A stretch of DNA of 64,000 nucleotides, taken from the NCBI RefSeq assembly GCF_000737325.1, contig NZ_CP011125.1, positions 1,364,001-1,428,000 of the forward strand, read 5' to 3'. This DNA comes from Sandaracinus amylolyticus. Lineage in GTDB: Bacteria > Myxococcota_A > Polyangia > Polyangiales > Sandaracinaceae. A program made the position numbers and the translations under genes. Shown here one piece after another: positions 8,820-17,039 of this stretch (positions are counted from its first letter, which is position 1; the number at the start of each line of letters is the position of its first letter). A model generated the notes under the pieces. It was not told where the DNA came from. It saw only the letters and a list, made by a program, of their open reading frames with translations, and did no database searches.

Positions 8820-9952
8820 AGCGCGCGCTGCGCTGGACGCTCCGGGGCGCGGCGCTCGCCGTCGTGCTCGCGCTCGGCGGGTTCCTGCTCGCGCTCTCCG
8901 GGATCGTGCCGATCGGCGCGAGCGGAGGGCACTGGGCGATCACCGAGTGGATGCTGCAGTTCGGAAAGCGCCGCTCGATCGCGACCCACACGCTCTTCGC
9001 CGCTCCCGTCGAGCTCGGCGAGCCGTGGCTCGTGCTGAAAGGCGCCGGGCACTACGAGACCGGCTGTCGCCCCTGCCACGGCAGCCCCGATCTCCCGAGC
9101 CCGCGCATCGCGCGCGCGATGCTCCCGCGCCCGCCGTACCTGCCCGACGTGATCGCGGAGCGCGAGCCCGAGGAGCTCTTCTACGTCGTGAAGCACGGCC
9201 TCAAGTTCACCGGCATGCCCGCGTGGCCCGCGGCGCATCGCGACGACGAGGTGCGCGCGATGGTCGCGTTCCTGCTCGCGATGCCGGAGCTCGACGCCGC
9301 CGAGTACCTCGAGCTCGTCCACGGCGAAGCGACGCACGACACGACCGCGGCCGCGCTCCCCGATCTCGTCGAGTCCGCGCAGGTGCCCGACGTCGTCGCG
9401 CACAACTGCGCGCGCTGTCACGGGAACGACGGTCGCGGGCGCGGTCTTGCCGCGTTCCCCACGCTCGCGGGGCAGTCTCGCGAGTACCTCGAGCGCGCGC
9501 TCGACGCCTACGCGGAGGGCGATCGGCACAGCGGGATCATGCAGCCCGTCGCCGCCGATCTGACCCAGGCCGATCGTCACGCCGCGGCCGCGTACTACGC
9601 CGCGCTCGCTCCGGGCGCGCCGGTCGAGCACGCGGGGCCCGAGGAGCGCATCGCACGCGGCGCGGAGATCGCGCGCCGCGGCATCGCGGAGCGCGGAGCG
9701 CCTTCGTGCCGCGACTGCCACGGGCCCGCGGAGTGGGCGCGCAATCCCGCGTATCCGCGGCTCGCCGGTCAGTTCGCGGACTACCTCGCGCTCCAGCTCG
9801 AGCTCTTCCGATCGGGCCACCGCGGCGGATCGCGGTACTCGGAGCTCATGCACCACGTCGCGCCGCGGCTGACGCCCGAGGACATCCGCGACGTCGCGCT
9901 CTACTACGCCTCTCGCGACCCGTCGTCGGACGCGGCGCACGCGAGCGAGTGA
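8816..9952 (+). CDS. Tri-heme cytochrome c, membrane-anchored
   Basis: This 378-residue protein begins with a basic segment and one hydrophobic helix (about residues 10-32), probably an uncleaved anchor or signal. Three heme-binding motifs follow: CRPCH, CARCH and CRDCH. The last two lie in class I cytochrome c domains of the c4-like kind, each ending in a methionine-containing loop (GIMQPVAADLT and ELMHHVAPRLT). Each heme domain is about 100 residues. It is the last gene of the oxidase operon, overlapping the CtaG-like gene by 4 bp, and likely carries electrons from the quinol-oxidising complex to the oxidase. A nested hairpin right after the stop may end the transcript. Confidence 0.92.
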   Translation: MKRALRWTLRGAALAVVLALGGFLLALSGIVPIGASGGHWAITEWMLQFGKRRSIATHTLFAAPVELGEPWLVLKGAGHYETGCRPCHGSPDLPSPRIARAMLPRPPYLPDVIAEREPEELFYVVKHGLKFTGMPAWPAAHRDDEVRAMVAFLLAMPELDAAEYLELVHGEATHDTTAAALPDLVESAQVPDVVAHNCARCHGNDGRGRGLAAFPTLAGQSREYLERALDAYAEGDRHSGIMQPVAADLTQADRHAAAAYYAALAPGAPVEHAGPEERIARGAEIARRGIAERGAPSCRDCHGPAEWARNPAYPRLAGQFADYLALQLELFRSGHRGGSRYSELMHHVAPRLTPEDIRDVALYYASRDPSSDAAHASE

Positions 9953-9960
9953 GCCACGAC

Positions 9961-10012
9961 GCGCCCGAACGAGAGCAAGCGGGGCTGCGGCCCCGCGCGC
10001 AGCGTTCGGGGC
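9961..10012 (+). terminator. Nested hairpin after the oxidase operon
   Basis: An inner stem (gcgggg at 9979-9984 with ccccgc at 9991-9996) sits inside an outer stem (cccgaac at 9964-9970 with gttcggg at 10004-10010). It starts 9 bp after the cytochrome c stop codon. There is no T tract, so it is a candidate transcript end or 3-prime protecting structure, not a classical intrinsic terminator. Confidence 0.55.
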
Positions 10013-10030
10013 GGGTCGGTCGTCGAAGAG

Positions 10031-10515
10031 CCCCCACGCCCACGACCGCGTCGACGCCCACGATCACGTCGGCGATCTGCGCCGCGCGCGGCGTTGGGAA
10101 CGTGGTCGTGGTCGTGGTCGTGAGCGTGGTCGTGGTCGGCCTCTTCGCGGGGAACGGCCGCCCACGCCCACGACCACGTCGACGCCCACGATCACGTCGG
10201 CGATCTGCGCCGCGCGCGTCGTTGCGAACGTGGACGTGAGCGTGGTCGTGGTCGGCCTCTTCGCGGGGAACGGCCGCCCACGACCACGACCACGCCGACG
10301 CCCACGATCACGTCGGCGATCTGCGCCGCGCGCGTCGTTGCGAACGTGGACGTGGTCGTGGTCGTGAGCGTGGTCGTGGTCGTGAGCGTGGTCGTGGTCG
10401 GCCTCTTCGCGGGGAACGGCCGCCCACGCCCACGACCACGTCGACGCCCACGATCACGTCGGCGATCTGCGCCGCGCGCGGCGTTGGGGAACGTGGTCGT
10501 GGTCGGCTCTTCGGT
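10031..10515. repeat. Four-copy tandem repeat with internal inverted arms
   Basis: A marker gatcacgtcggcgatctgc occurs at 10062, 10190, 10306 and 10452, so the unit length varies (128, 116 and 146 bp). Each unit has a conserved half of about 60 bp and a variable half made of GTGGTC/GTGAGC steps that differ in number. The arms cgtggtcgtgg (for example 10125-10135) and ccacgaccacg (10168-10178) are complementary, and a ggcc...ggcc core lies between them, so each unit can form a hairpin. It fills the space between the convergent 3-prime ends at 9952 and 10546. Variable step number suggests slipped-strand instability. I see no credible gene in it. Confidence 0.85.
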
Positions 10516-10545
10516 CCGAACGGTCGACCACGACCTCCCGCGAGC

Positions 10546-10998
10546 TCAATGCGTCACGAACGTGCGGATCGGGATCGAGAGCCCGTCTCCCGGCGACGCG
10601 GTGATCTCCACACGACCCGCGTGCGGGCCCGGCTCCGCGCCCTGCAGCTCGAGCGCGACGAGGCGCTCCTCGCCGGGCAGCACGCGCTCCAGGCGCACCG
10701 AGAACGGCGAGCCCGGGCTCGGCTCGGGGATCATCGCGACCTGCTCGAACGACTGCGCGAGGTCGTCCGACAGCGCGATCTCCACGTCGCACGGCACGTC
10801 CGACGTGTTGCGCACCTCGATGTCGACCGGCGCGGCGTCGTCACCGCCGAGGTGCTCCGCCAGGTGGATGCGCGCTTCGATCGAGGGGCTGCGATAGACC
10901 GCGTCCGAGAGCGAGTGTCCGTGCAAGAGCTCCGCGAAGCCGAGCAGCGAGGCCATCACCACGAGCGGCGTACGCGCGCGCTCGACCAACCACTGCAT
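10546..10998 (-). CDS. Hypothetical protein with N-terminal helix and Ig-like domain
   Basis: This predicted 150-residue protein has a hydrophobic segment near the N-terminus (TPLVVMASLLGFAELLHG, about residues 10-27) and then an all-beta region. PVDIEVRNTSDVPCDVEIAL and LPGEERLVALELQG read like an immunoglobulin or DUF11-type fold in which alternating hydrophobics build strands. I recognise no catalytic motif. The start is uncertain: the ATG at 10998 is used, but a GTG at 11010 lies behind a weak GGTGGAAG. The long open frame further upstream is low-complexity and not protein-like. It is convergent with the oxidase operon and separated from it by the repeat block. Confidence 0.6.
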   Translation of the reverse strand: MQWLVERARTPLVVMASLLGFAELLHGHSLSDAVYRSPSIEARIHLAEHLGGDDAAPVDIEVRNTSDVPCDVEIALSDDLAQSFEQVAMIPEPSPGSPFSVRLERVLPGEERLVALELQGAEPGPHAGRVEITASPGDGLSIPIRTFVTH

Positions 10999-11299
10999 CA
11001 CGTCTCGCACGCTCGTCGCTTCCACCGCGCCACCCCTGAGGCCGCTCGAGCCAGCCTCGCTGCTGCCGCCCGGGGCGCTCGTCGCAAGCTCCACGCCATC
11101 GAGCCACGCGGCGCGCGCGCACCACGCGTGTCGTGTGGACGTGGCCACGCCCCTCCGCGAGCCCCACACGATCTGGGGCAACCTCGGACCGAGCGCGTGC
11201 GCGCACGTGACAGAGGTCCACGCGACGCGCTGCTCGGATCCCGGCGCCGTGGAGCTCCGATGCGCTGGTACCCGGGTTGCCTGGGGACGGCGCTCGGAC
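10999..11299. other. Intergenic region between divergent genes
   Basis: About 300 bp separate the Ig-like gene from the trehalohydrolase gene. Promoters for both are expected here. Open frames cross it on both strands but are arginine-, serine- and alanine-rich without family features. I found no clear palindrome, repeat or riboswitch-like element. Confidence 0.4.
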
Positions 11300-13030
11300 A
11301 TGGAACGCATGCAGCGCATCGCCTCGCTCGCGCCGACCGACCCGATGCCGCGACCCGGCGCGCACGTGGTCGAAGGAGGAGTCCGCTTCCGCGTGCCGAC
11401 GCACGCGAGCGACGTCTCGGTGGTGCTGGTCGCGCCCGACGGAACGCGTCGCATCCGCGCGCTCCCGCGCGTGAGAGACGGGCTGCACGAGGCCGTCGTC
11501 CCCGGGATCGGCGCGGGCACGCGCTACCTGCTGCGCATCGGCGATCGCGAGCTGCCCGATCCGTTCGCGCGCTCGCTCCCCGAGGGCCCGCGCGGCGCCG
11601 CCGAGGTGCTCGCGCCGCTCGCGCCGCGCGCGCCGCGGCGCCCTCTCGACATGGCCGGCGCGCCGGTGATCTACGAGCTCCACGTCGGCACGTTCACGCG
11701 CGAGGGCACGTTCGCGGCGGCGCGCGAGAAGCTGCCGCACCTCGCGGCGCTCGGCGTCGACGCGATCGAGCTGATGCCCGTCGCGAGCTTCCCCGGCGCG
11801 CGCGGCTGGGGCTACGACGGCGTCGCGCTGCTCGCGCCGCACGCGGCGTACGGCGCGCCCGAGGAGCTCGTGCGCTTCGTCGACGAGGCGCACCGGCTCG
11901 GGCTCTCGGTGCTGCTCGACGTCGTGCTCAACCACTTCGGGCCCGACGCGAACTGGCTGCCCGCGATCGATCCCTCGCTGTTCGACGAGGACGAGCCGAC
12001 GCCATGGGGCGCGGCGCCCCGCTTCGCGCATCCGGCGATGCGCGCGCTCGCGCGCGAGGTGCTGCGCCTGTACGTCGTCGAGTACGGCTTCGACGGGCTG
12101 CGCCTCGACGCGACGCACGCCATCGTCGATCGCACCGGGACCCACGTCATCGCGGAGCTCGCGCAGATCGCGCGCGGGCTCCCCGGGCCGCCGGTGTTGA
12201 TCGCGGAGGACGAGCGCCGCGATCCGATGCTCTTCGATCGGCTCCACCTCGACGGCACCTGGGCCGACGACTTCCACCACGCGGTCCACGTGCTGCTGAC
12301 CGGCGAGCGCGACGGCTACTACGCGCCCTACGAGCCGACGCTCTCCACGCTCGCCGACGTGCTGCGCGCAGGGTGGCGCGGCCCGGCGCGCAGCGATCGC
12401 GAGCGCTTCGTCTACTGCCTCGAGAACCACGACCAGACCGGCAACCGCGCGATGGGCGATCGCTTCTGGAGCCTCGCGCGCGAGGAGGACGCGCGCGCCG
12501 CGACGCTGCTGATGCTCTTCGCGCCGTCGAGCGTGCTGCTCTTCCAAGGCCAGGAGTGGGGCACGCGCGTCCCCTTCCTCTACTTCACCGATCACGAGCC
12601 CGAGCTCGGCGCGAAGGTCTCCGAGGGCCGGCGCTCGGAGTTCGCGCAGTTCCCGGCGTTCCGCGACCCCGCGTCGCGCGCGCGCATCCCGGACCCCCAG
12701 GACGAGCAGACGTTCCTGCGCGCGAAGGTCGACTGGAGCGAGCGAGAGCGCGCGCCGCACGACGCGATCCTCGCGCTCCATCGCGCGGCGCTGTCGCTGC
12801 GCAAGAGCGACCCCGTGCTGCGCGACGCGCGCGCGGAGTGGCAGGTCGCGCGGCACGGCGAGATGTTGATCGTCACGCGCGCGTCGCGCGGACAGCGCCG
12901 CGTGCTCGCGTGGAACCTCGGTCACGAGCCGCGCGACCTGCCCGCGGGGCGCGTGCTGCTCGCGTCGCGCGGCGACGCGGTGCAGGAGCGCCGGATTGCG
13001 CCGCGCTGCGCGGCGATCCTCGAGGGTTGA
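11300..13030 (+). CDS. treZ: Malto-oligosyltrehalose trehalohydrolase
   Basis: This 576-residue GH13 enzyme releases trehalose from maltooligosyl-trehalose. An N-terminal beta domain (about residues 15-100) precedes the catalytic barrel, which opens with VIYELHVGTFTREGTF. Catalytic residues are D270 (nucleophile, GLRLDATHA), E303 (acid/base, VLIAEDERR) and D378 (LENHDQTGNR). The sequence FQGQEWGTRVPFLYFTDHEPEL is characteristic of TreZ rather than of glycogen branching enzyme. Possible starts are ATG at 11300 and 11309; the former is used. TreY, which makes the substrate, is not adjacent, so it must lie elsewhere if the pathway works. A sugar O-acetyltransferase gene is convergent downstream. 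Confidence 0.92.
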   Translation: MERMQRIASLAPTDPMPRPGAHVVEGGVRFRVPTHASDVSVVLVAPDGTRRIRALPRVRDGLHEAVVPGIGAGTRYLLRIGDRELPDPFARSLPEGPRGAAEVLAPLAPRAPRRPLDMAGAPVIYELHVGTFTREGTFAAAREKLPHLAALGVDAIELMPVASFPGARGWGYDGVALLAPHAAYGAPEELVRFVDEAHRLGLSVLLDVVLNHFGPDANWLPAIDPSLFDEDEPTPWGAAPRFAHPAMRALAREVLRLYVVEYGFDGLRLDATHAIVDRTGTHVIAELAQIARGLPGPPVLIAEDERRDPMLFDRLHLDGTWADDFHHAVHVLLTGERDGYYAPYEPTLSTLADVLRAGWRGPARSDRERFVYCLENHDQTGNRAMGDRFWSLAREEDARAATLLMLFAPSSVLLFQGQEWGTRVPFLYFTDHEPELGAKVSEGRRSEFAQFPAFRDPASRARIPDPQDEQTFLRAKVDWSERERAPHDAILALHRAALSLRKSDPVLRDARAEWQVARHGEMLIVTRASRGQRRVLAWNLGHEPRDLPAGRVLLASRGDAVQERRIAPRCAAILEG

Positions 13031-13035
13031 TTCGA

Positions 13036-13593
13036 TCACTCGGTGATCGCGCGGATGACGCGGCAGGGGTTCCCTGCCGCGAGCACGCCCTCGGGCACGT
13101 CGCGCGTGACGATGCTGCCCGCGCCGATCACCGCGCGCGACCCGATCCGCACGCCGGGCAGGATGATCGCGCCGCCGCCGACCCACACGTCGGCGCCGAT
13201 CTCGATCGGCTTGCCGTACTCCTTCACGCGCCGCTCCGCGGCGTTCAGCGGGTGCAGCGGCGTGAGGATCTGGACCGCGGGGCCGAACATCGTGAAGTCC
13301 CCGATCGTCACGCGGCAGACGTCGAGCACCACGCAATTGAAATTGAAGTAAACGCGCTCGCCGAGCTCGATGTTCGCCCCGTAGTCGCAGTAGAACGGCG
13401 GCTGCATCCACACGCTGTCGCCGCCGCGGCCGAACAGATCGCGCAGGATCGCGCGGCGCGCGTCGACCTCGCGCTCGCGGGTGGCGTTGAGGGCCTGACA
13501 GAGATCGCGCGCGCGCTCGCGCGTCGCGACGAGCTCGGGGTCGAGCGCGTCGTAGCGCTCACCGGCCAGCATCTTCTCGCGCTCGGACGTCAT
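13036..13593 (-). CDS. maa: Maltose/galactoside O-acetyltransferase-like (left-handed beta helix)
   Basis: This 185-residue protein has the usual length of the Maa/LacA/NodL group. An N-terminal helical region (MTSEREKMLAGERYDALD) is followed by hexapeptide repeats of a left-handed beta helix (IGDFTMFGP, IGADVWVGGGAIILPGVRIG, IGAGSIVTRDVPEGVLAAGNP). The catalytic histidine is expected in TPLHPLNA. It acetylates a sugar hydroxyl using acetyl-CoA in the cytoplasm. The ATG at 13593 fits the family N-terminus; the frame stays open to 14028 only because it runs through the 42-bp repeat array, giving an arginine-rich non-homologous extension. It is convergent with treZ (6-bp gap). Confidence 0.9.
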   Translation of the reverse strand: MTSEREKMLAGERYDALDPELVATRERARDLCQALNATREREVDARRAILRDLFGRGGDSVWMQPPFYCDYGANIELGERVYFNFNCVVLDVCRVTIGDFTMFGPAVQILTPLHPLNAAERRVKEYGKPIEIGADVWVGGGAIILPGVRIGSRAVIGAGSIVTRDVPEGVLAAGNPCRVIRAITE

Positions 13594-13683
13594 CCGAGAC
13601 CGGCATCGGCCCGACGCCCGCGACCACAAGCGCGTCGATCGTGCGCCACGCCTCGCCGCATCGGGTCGCCGGCGCGGCGCGAG

Positions 13684-14029
13684 GGTCGAGACCATCGCCG
13701 CGCTGCGTCGACGGCGCGGCGCGAGGGTCGCGACCGCGCGAGCGCGACGTCGACGGCGATGATCGAGGGTCGAGACCTCGGGCGCGCTGCGTCGACCGCG
13801 CAGCGCGAGGGTCGCGACCGCGCGACGGCGACGTCGATCGCGGCGACCGAGGGTCGAGACCGTCGGGGTGCGGCGTCGACGGCGCAGCGCGACGGTGCCG
13901 ACCCTCACGCGCCTCGTTCGACGGCGCCGGGCGAGGGTGATCACCGTCCCGACGCGCCGTCGATCGAGGGCCGAGACGGTGAAGACCCTCCGCGCCCGCC
14001 GTCGACGGCGTAGCGGGAGGGTCTTCACC
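13684..14029. repeat. 42-bp periodic palindrome array, nine sites
   Basis: Ten-base sites of the form GGTNNNNACC start at 13684, 13726, 13768, 13810, 13852, 13894, 13936, 13978 and 14020, exactly 42 bp apart. Two are ggtcgcgacc and one is ggtgatcacc, which are perfect palindromes; the others have symmetric outer halves. A second motif, GTCGAC or a one-base variant, lies halfway between them at 13707, 13749, 13791, 13833, 13875, 13917, 13959 and 14001, also 42 bp apart. Motif centres therefore alternate about every 21 bp, or two helical turns. The array sits between two minus-strand genes, upstream of the Maa-type gene. A protein-binding array or structured RNA are both possible. Confidence 0.9.
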
Positions 14030-14053
14030 CCGAAAACGTGGGAAAAACCGCGC

Positions 14054-14851
14054 TCAGACCTCGGGGATGGGGTCGCTCGGCGGCGGGCCTGCGGGCTCGG
14101 GCGCGGCGGGCCCGGGCGGGCCTGCGGGCCGCGTCGCGGGCTCCGCGCGCTGCTGCGACGCGCGGAACGCGTCGATCGGCGCGAGCGCCTTGCGCAGCCG
14201 CGGGTGGTTCTCGGGGTTGCTCGGCGGGTGCTCGGCGAACAGCGCGAACACGTACTCCTGGACGGCCACCTGCAGCGCGCGCAGCGGCTCGCGCACGCCG
14301 ACCGTCGCGGCGTCGGCGGCCTCGGTGATCCGGAGCGCCTCTCCGTACGACGCGTGCGCGCGACGGATGAACGCGAGGTACGGCGCGCCGACGAGGCGAT
14401 CGAGCTCGGCCCCGAGCCCGTCGGCGTCGATCTGCGCGAGCAGGCGGTCGGCGTGCGCCCACTGGCTCGTGTACGTGAGCTGGGTGAAGGCGAGCCCGTC
14501 GGGGAAGACGCGCTCGAGCATCGCGCGAGCGCGCGTCGCGCGCGCGTCGTCGGCGGGCGTGCCGGTGATGAGCGTGATCGACTCGAGCGCCCAATTCAGC
14601 GCTCGCCACGACGCATCGGCCACGGCGTCGAAGGCGCGGCGATCGGGATCGCCGATCTTCACGCGCGCGGTCCACGCGTCGCGCAGCGCGATGACCGACG
14701 CGCGCAGCGCGCGTGCGCTGGCGCGGACGCGTGAGTCGCGCGACGCGTCGGTCGGGACCGCGGCGAGGACCGCGACGCCCAGCGAGTACGCGCCGGGCAC
14801 GTCGGTGGCCGGAGCGCGGGTGTAGAGGTTCGGATCGAATTCGGTGGTCAC
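14054..14851 (-). CDS. Hypothetical helical protein
   Basis: I do not recognise this 265-residue protein. It is predicted to be mostly alpha-helical, with alternating alanine/arginine-rich helices over residues 30-220 (for example ASWRALNWALESITL and LFAEHPPSNPENHPRLRKAL), and ends in a proline- and glycine-rich tail of about 30 residues. No signal peptide or membrane helix is evident, so it is probably cytoplasmic. The GTG at 14851 is preferred because a GGGAGG-type site lies 8 bases upstream; a TTG at 14857 is too close to that site. The 42-bp palindrome array follows its stop codon. Confidence 0.75.
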   Translation of the reverse strand: MTTEFDPNLYTRAPATDVPGAYSLGVAVLAAVPTDASRDSRVRASARALRASVIALRDAWTARVKIGDPDRRAFDAVADASWRALNWALESITLITGTPADDARATRARAMLERVFPDGLAFTQLTYTSQWAHADRLLAQIDADGLGAELDRLVGAPYLAFIRRAHASYGEALRITEAADAATVGVREPLRALQVAVQEYVFALFAEHPPSNPENHPRLRKALAPIDAFRASQQRAEPATRPAGPPGPAAPEPAGPPPSDPIPEV

Positions 14852-14976
14852 GAGCAATGCCTCCCTCGCGCGGGAGCATCGCTGGCCGGAGCGCGCGCGA
14901 CCATGTCCGCAACGTCGGGGCAGACGCGCGCGCGATGGCGCGACTACGTTCGAGCGTCTCGACCGGAGGAAACGAG

Positions 14977-15465
14977 ATGGCGACCAAGGCGAAGAGCGCG
15001 ATCCCCGAGGGCTATCACAGCGTCACGCCGTACTTGATCGTGAAGGGCGCCGCGAAGGCGATCGAGTGGTACGCGCGCGCGCTCGGCGCGAACGAGCTGT
15101 ACCGGATGGACGGTCCGGGGGGCAGCATCGTCCATGCGGAGATCCAGATCGGCGACTCGCGCGTGATGCTCGCCGACGAGTCGCCGGAGATGGGCGCGAC
15201 CGCGCCGGGATCGCTGGGCGGCACGCCGGTCGGGCTGATGCTCTACGTGACCGACGTGGACGCGGTGTTCGCGCGGGCGGTGAAGGAAGGCGCGAAGCAG
15301 GAGCGTCCGGTCGCGGATCAGTTCTACGGCGATCGCATGGGCTCGATGGTCGATCCGTTCGGCCACAAGTGGACGATCGGCACCCACGTGGAGGACGTCT
15401 CGCCCGAAGAGATGGAGGCGCGCCACCGCGAGTTCATGGCGAAGATGGGGCAGGGCAAGAAGTGA
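14977..15465 (+). CDS. VOC family (PhnB/glyoxalase-like) protein
   Basis: This 162-residue protein has the vicinal oxygen chelate fold of the PhnB type: HSVTPYLIVKGAAKAIEWY opens the first beta-alpha-beta module, GDSRVMLADE closes its strand set, and YGDRMGSMVDPFGHKWTIGTH ends the second. Family members bind a metal or act as small-molecule binding proteins, and the natural substrate is often unknown. The start at 14977 follows GGAGGA by 6 bases. A perfect 14-bp hairpin follows the stop codon, so the gene is probably monocistronic. The function beyond the fold cannot be set from sequence. Confidence 0.9.
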   Translation: MATKAKSAIPEGYHSVTPYLIVKGAAKAIEWYARALGANELYRMDGPGGSIVHAEIQIGDSRVMLADESPEMGATAPGSLGGTPVGLMLYVTDVDAVFARAVKEGAKQERPVADQFYGDRMGSMVDPFGHKWTIGTHVEDVSPEEMEARHREFMAKMGQGKK

Positions 15466-15469
15466 AACG

Positions 15470-15500
15470 GAAGAGGCCCGACCGCTGGTCGGGCCTCTTC
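15470..15500. terminator. Perfect 14-bp hairpin terminator
   Basis: Arms gaagaggcccgacc (15470-15483) and ggtcgggcctcttc (15487-15500) are perfectly complementary around the 3-base loop gct. It lies 4 bp after the VOC gene stop and 41 bp before the convergent gene ends at 15542, so it can serve both directions. The arm ends, cttc and gaag, give only a weak T run. Confidence 0.85.
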
Positions 15501-15541
15501 GCTGTCCGCTCGACGACGCGTGCGCGACCCGTCGTTGCGCG

Positions 15542-15898
15542 CTACGCGCGCCGCCGCTCGGCGGCCTTCGCGAGCGCGTCGACGCTCTCGAGATAGACCG
15601 CCGCCGCGCTGCGCTCTTCTTCGCTCCCGAGCCGCGCGCACGACCAGCGCGCGTGCGCTCGGCACGTCGCGTCGATCGCCTCGCGCAGCGCGGGCGAGTC
15701 CACGTGGCGTGCGGTGCGCGCGAGGTCGACCAGCGTGCGGTCGATGTCGTCGAGCAGATCCTCGAGGCGCGCCTCGGCGCGACGCCCGGAGAGCAGCTGG
15801 CGCGCGGCGTGGTCGATCTCGCCCTGGATCTCCAGGAGGCGCTCCACCAACCGGCGGGCGCGGTGATCAGCCAGCGGGATCAGTGCGGCGAGGGCCAC
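15542..15898 (-). CDS. Small hypothetical helical protein
   Basis: I do not recognise this 118-residue protein. It is rich in Ala, Arg, Leu, Asp and Glu and looks fully helical, with amphipathic stretches such as RRLVERLLEIQGEIDHAARQ and LEDLLDDIDRTLVDLART suited to a helical bundle or coiled coil. Two cysteines (ATCRAHARWSCARLG) lie near residues 80-90. No signal peptide is seen, although the first 12 residues are hydrophobic. The GTG at 15898 is preceded by a modest AGGTG. It is downstream of the SDR gene at 15963 in the same direction (64-bp gap) and might be co-transcribed with it. Confidence 0.65.
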   Translation of the reverse strand: MALAALIPLADHRARRLVERLLEIQGEIDHAARQLLSGRRAEARLEDLLDDIDRTLVDLARTARHVDSPALREAIDATCRAHARWSCARLGSEEERSAAAVYLESVDALAKAAERRRA

Positions 15899-15962
15899 GC
15901 TCGAAGCACCTAGTCCCAGTGTGCGCGATCACGAGGGGCCATTTCGTGTCCGTGTCGATTCT

Positions 15963-16859
15963 TCATCCGAGCGGCAGCCCACCCGTGACACCCAGGATCT
16001 CCCCGTTCACGAACCGTCCCTCGTCGCTCGCGAGGAACACGAACGCGGGCGCGAGCTCCGCGGGCTGCGCGGGCCGCTCCATCGGGTTGTCCTTGCCGTC
16101 CTGGCGCACCTTCTCCGCGTCGAACGACTGCGGGATGATCGGCGTCCACACCGGCCCCGGCGCGACGCAGTTCACGCGGATGCCGCGGCCGATCAGCTCC
16201 TTCGCGAGCCCCTTCGTGAAGCTCACGATCGCGCCCTTCGTCGCGGCGTAGTCGAGGATCGCGGCGCTCGGCTGGTACGCCTGGATCGACGCGACGTTGA
16301 TGACCGATCCACCCGCCGCGAGGTGCGTGAGCGCGGCGCGCACGAGGTGGAACATCGCGAGGATGTTCACCTGGAACGTGTGGGTGACGCGCTCGGGATC
16401 GAGCTCCTCGAACGACTGCACCGCCTTGCCCTGGAACGCGGCGTTGTTGACCAGGAGGTCGAGCCCGCCGAGCCCGTGCGCCGCATCGCGCACCACGCGC
16501 TCGCAGGTCGCGGGATCGGAGAGGTCCGCCTCGATCGCGATCGCCTTGCGCCCCGCCGCCTCGACGACGCGCAGCGTCTCGTCGGCGTCGGGCTTCTCCG
16601 CGGGCAGGTACGTGAACGCGACGTCCGCGCCCTCGCGCGCGAACGCGAGCGCGACCGCGCGCCCGATGCCGCTGTCGCCGCCGGTGATCAGCGCGCGCCG
16701 CCCGGCGAGCCGGCCGAAGCCGACGTAGGTCTCTTCGCCGAAGTCCGGCTTGGTGCGCATCGCCGCCTCGAGGCCGGGATGCGGCTGCGTCTTCTCGTCG
16801 AAGGGAGGCTTCTTGCCCGCGTGGCGCGGGTCGACGTGCGGGGTGGTCTGGGTCGCCAT
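15963..16859 (-). CDS. SDR family oxidoreductase, stress-protein 39 type
   Basis: This 298-residue short-chain dehydrogenase belongs to the group with a 50-residue N-terminal extension (PFDEKTQPHPGLEAAMRTKP) seen in the general stress protein 39/YhdF/YghA enzymes. The NAD(P) site is ITGGDSGIGRAVALAFA, followed by LVNNAA, the catalytic S (NVASIQAY) and YxxxK (DYAATKGA). Residues after the first beta strand favour NADP, but this is not certain. The substrate is unknown. The ATG at 16859 is used; a TTG six codons upstream is the alternative. The gene is divergent from the charged protein at 17040, and both might belong to a stress regulon. Confidence 0.9.
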   Translation of the reverse strand: MATQTTPHVDPRHAGKKPPFDEKTQPHPGLEAAMRTKPDFGEETYVGFGRLAGRRALITGGDSGIGRAVALAFAREGADVAFTYLPAEKPDADETLRVVEAAGRKAIAIEADLSDPATCERVVRDAAHGLGGLDLLVNNAAFQGKAVQSFEELDPERVTHTFQVNILAMFHLVRAALTHLAAGGSVINVASIQAYQPSAAILDYAATKGAIVSFTKGLAKELIGRGIRVNCVAPGPVWTPIIPQSFDAEKVRQDGKDNPMERPAQPAELAPAFVFLASDEGRFVNGEILGVTGGLPLG

Positions 16860-17039
16860 GGGCGGACGCGGCTGCAACGGGTGCGCCCGACGTGAAACGT
16901 CTCTGGCGTGCGCTGCGGGCGCGACGACGTGCCTCGCGGATGTCGTGGATCGCCACGTCTTCGAACGCAGGACGGGCGCGCATCGTCACGGAGCGAGGAG
17001 GCACGCACGGTGCAGTCGATGTGCTCGGAGGTAACGAGC

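Noticed and set aside
10031-10515. A valine/arginine-rich repeat protein encoded by the tandem repeats
   Set aside because: The composition follows from the DNA repeat, unit lengths are not all multiples of three (128, 116, 146), and no start with a ribosome binding site fits.
11300-13030. Glycogen branching enzyme
   Set aside because: The late segment FQGQEWGTRVPFLYFTDHEPEL and domain layout fit TreZ; branching enzymes have different regions around the third acid residue.
13594-14028. An N-terminal, arginine-rich extension of the Maa-type acetyltransferase through the 42-bp array
   Set aside because: 42 is a multiple of three, so the array stays open in several frames on both strands. The translated sequence is low-complexity and the family N-terminus starts at 13593.
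13684-14029. A CRISPR array
   Set aside because: Repeats are continuous with a 42-bp period and have no unique spacers between identical repeats; no cas genes are nearby.
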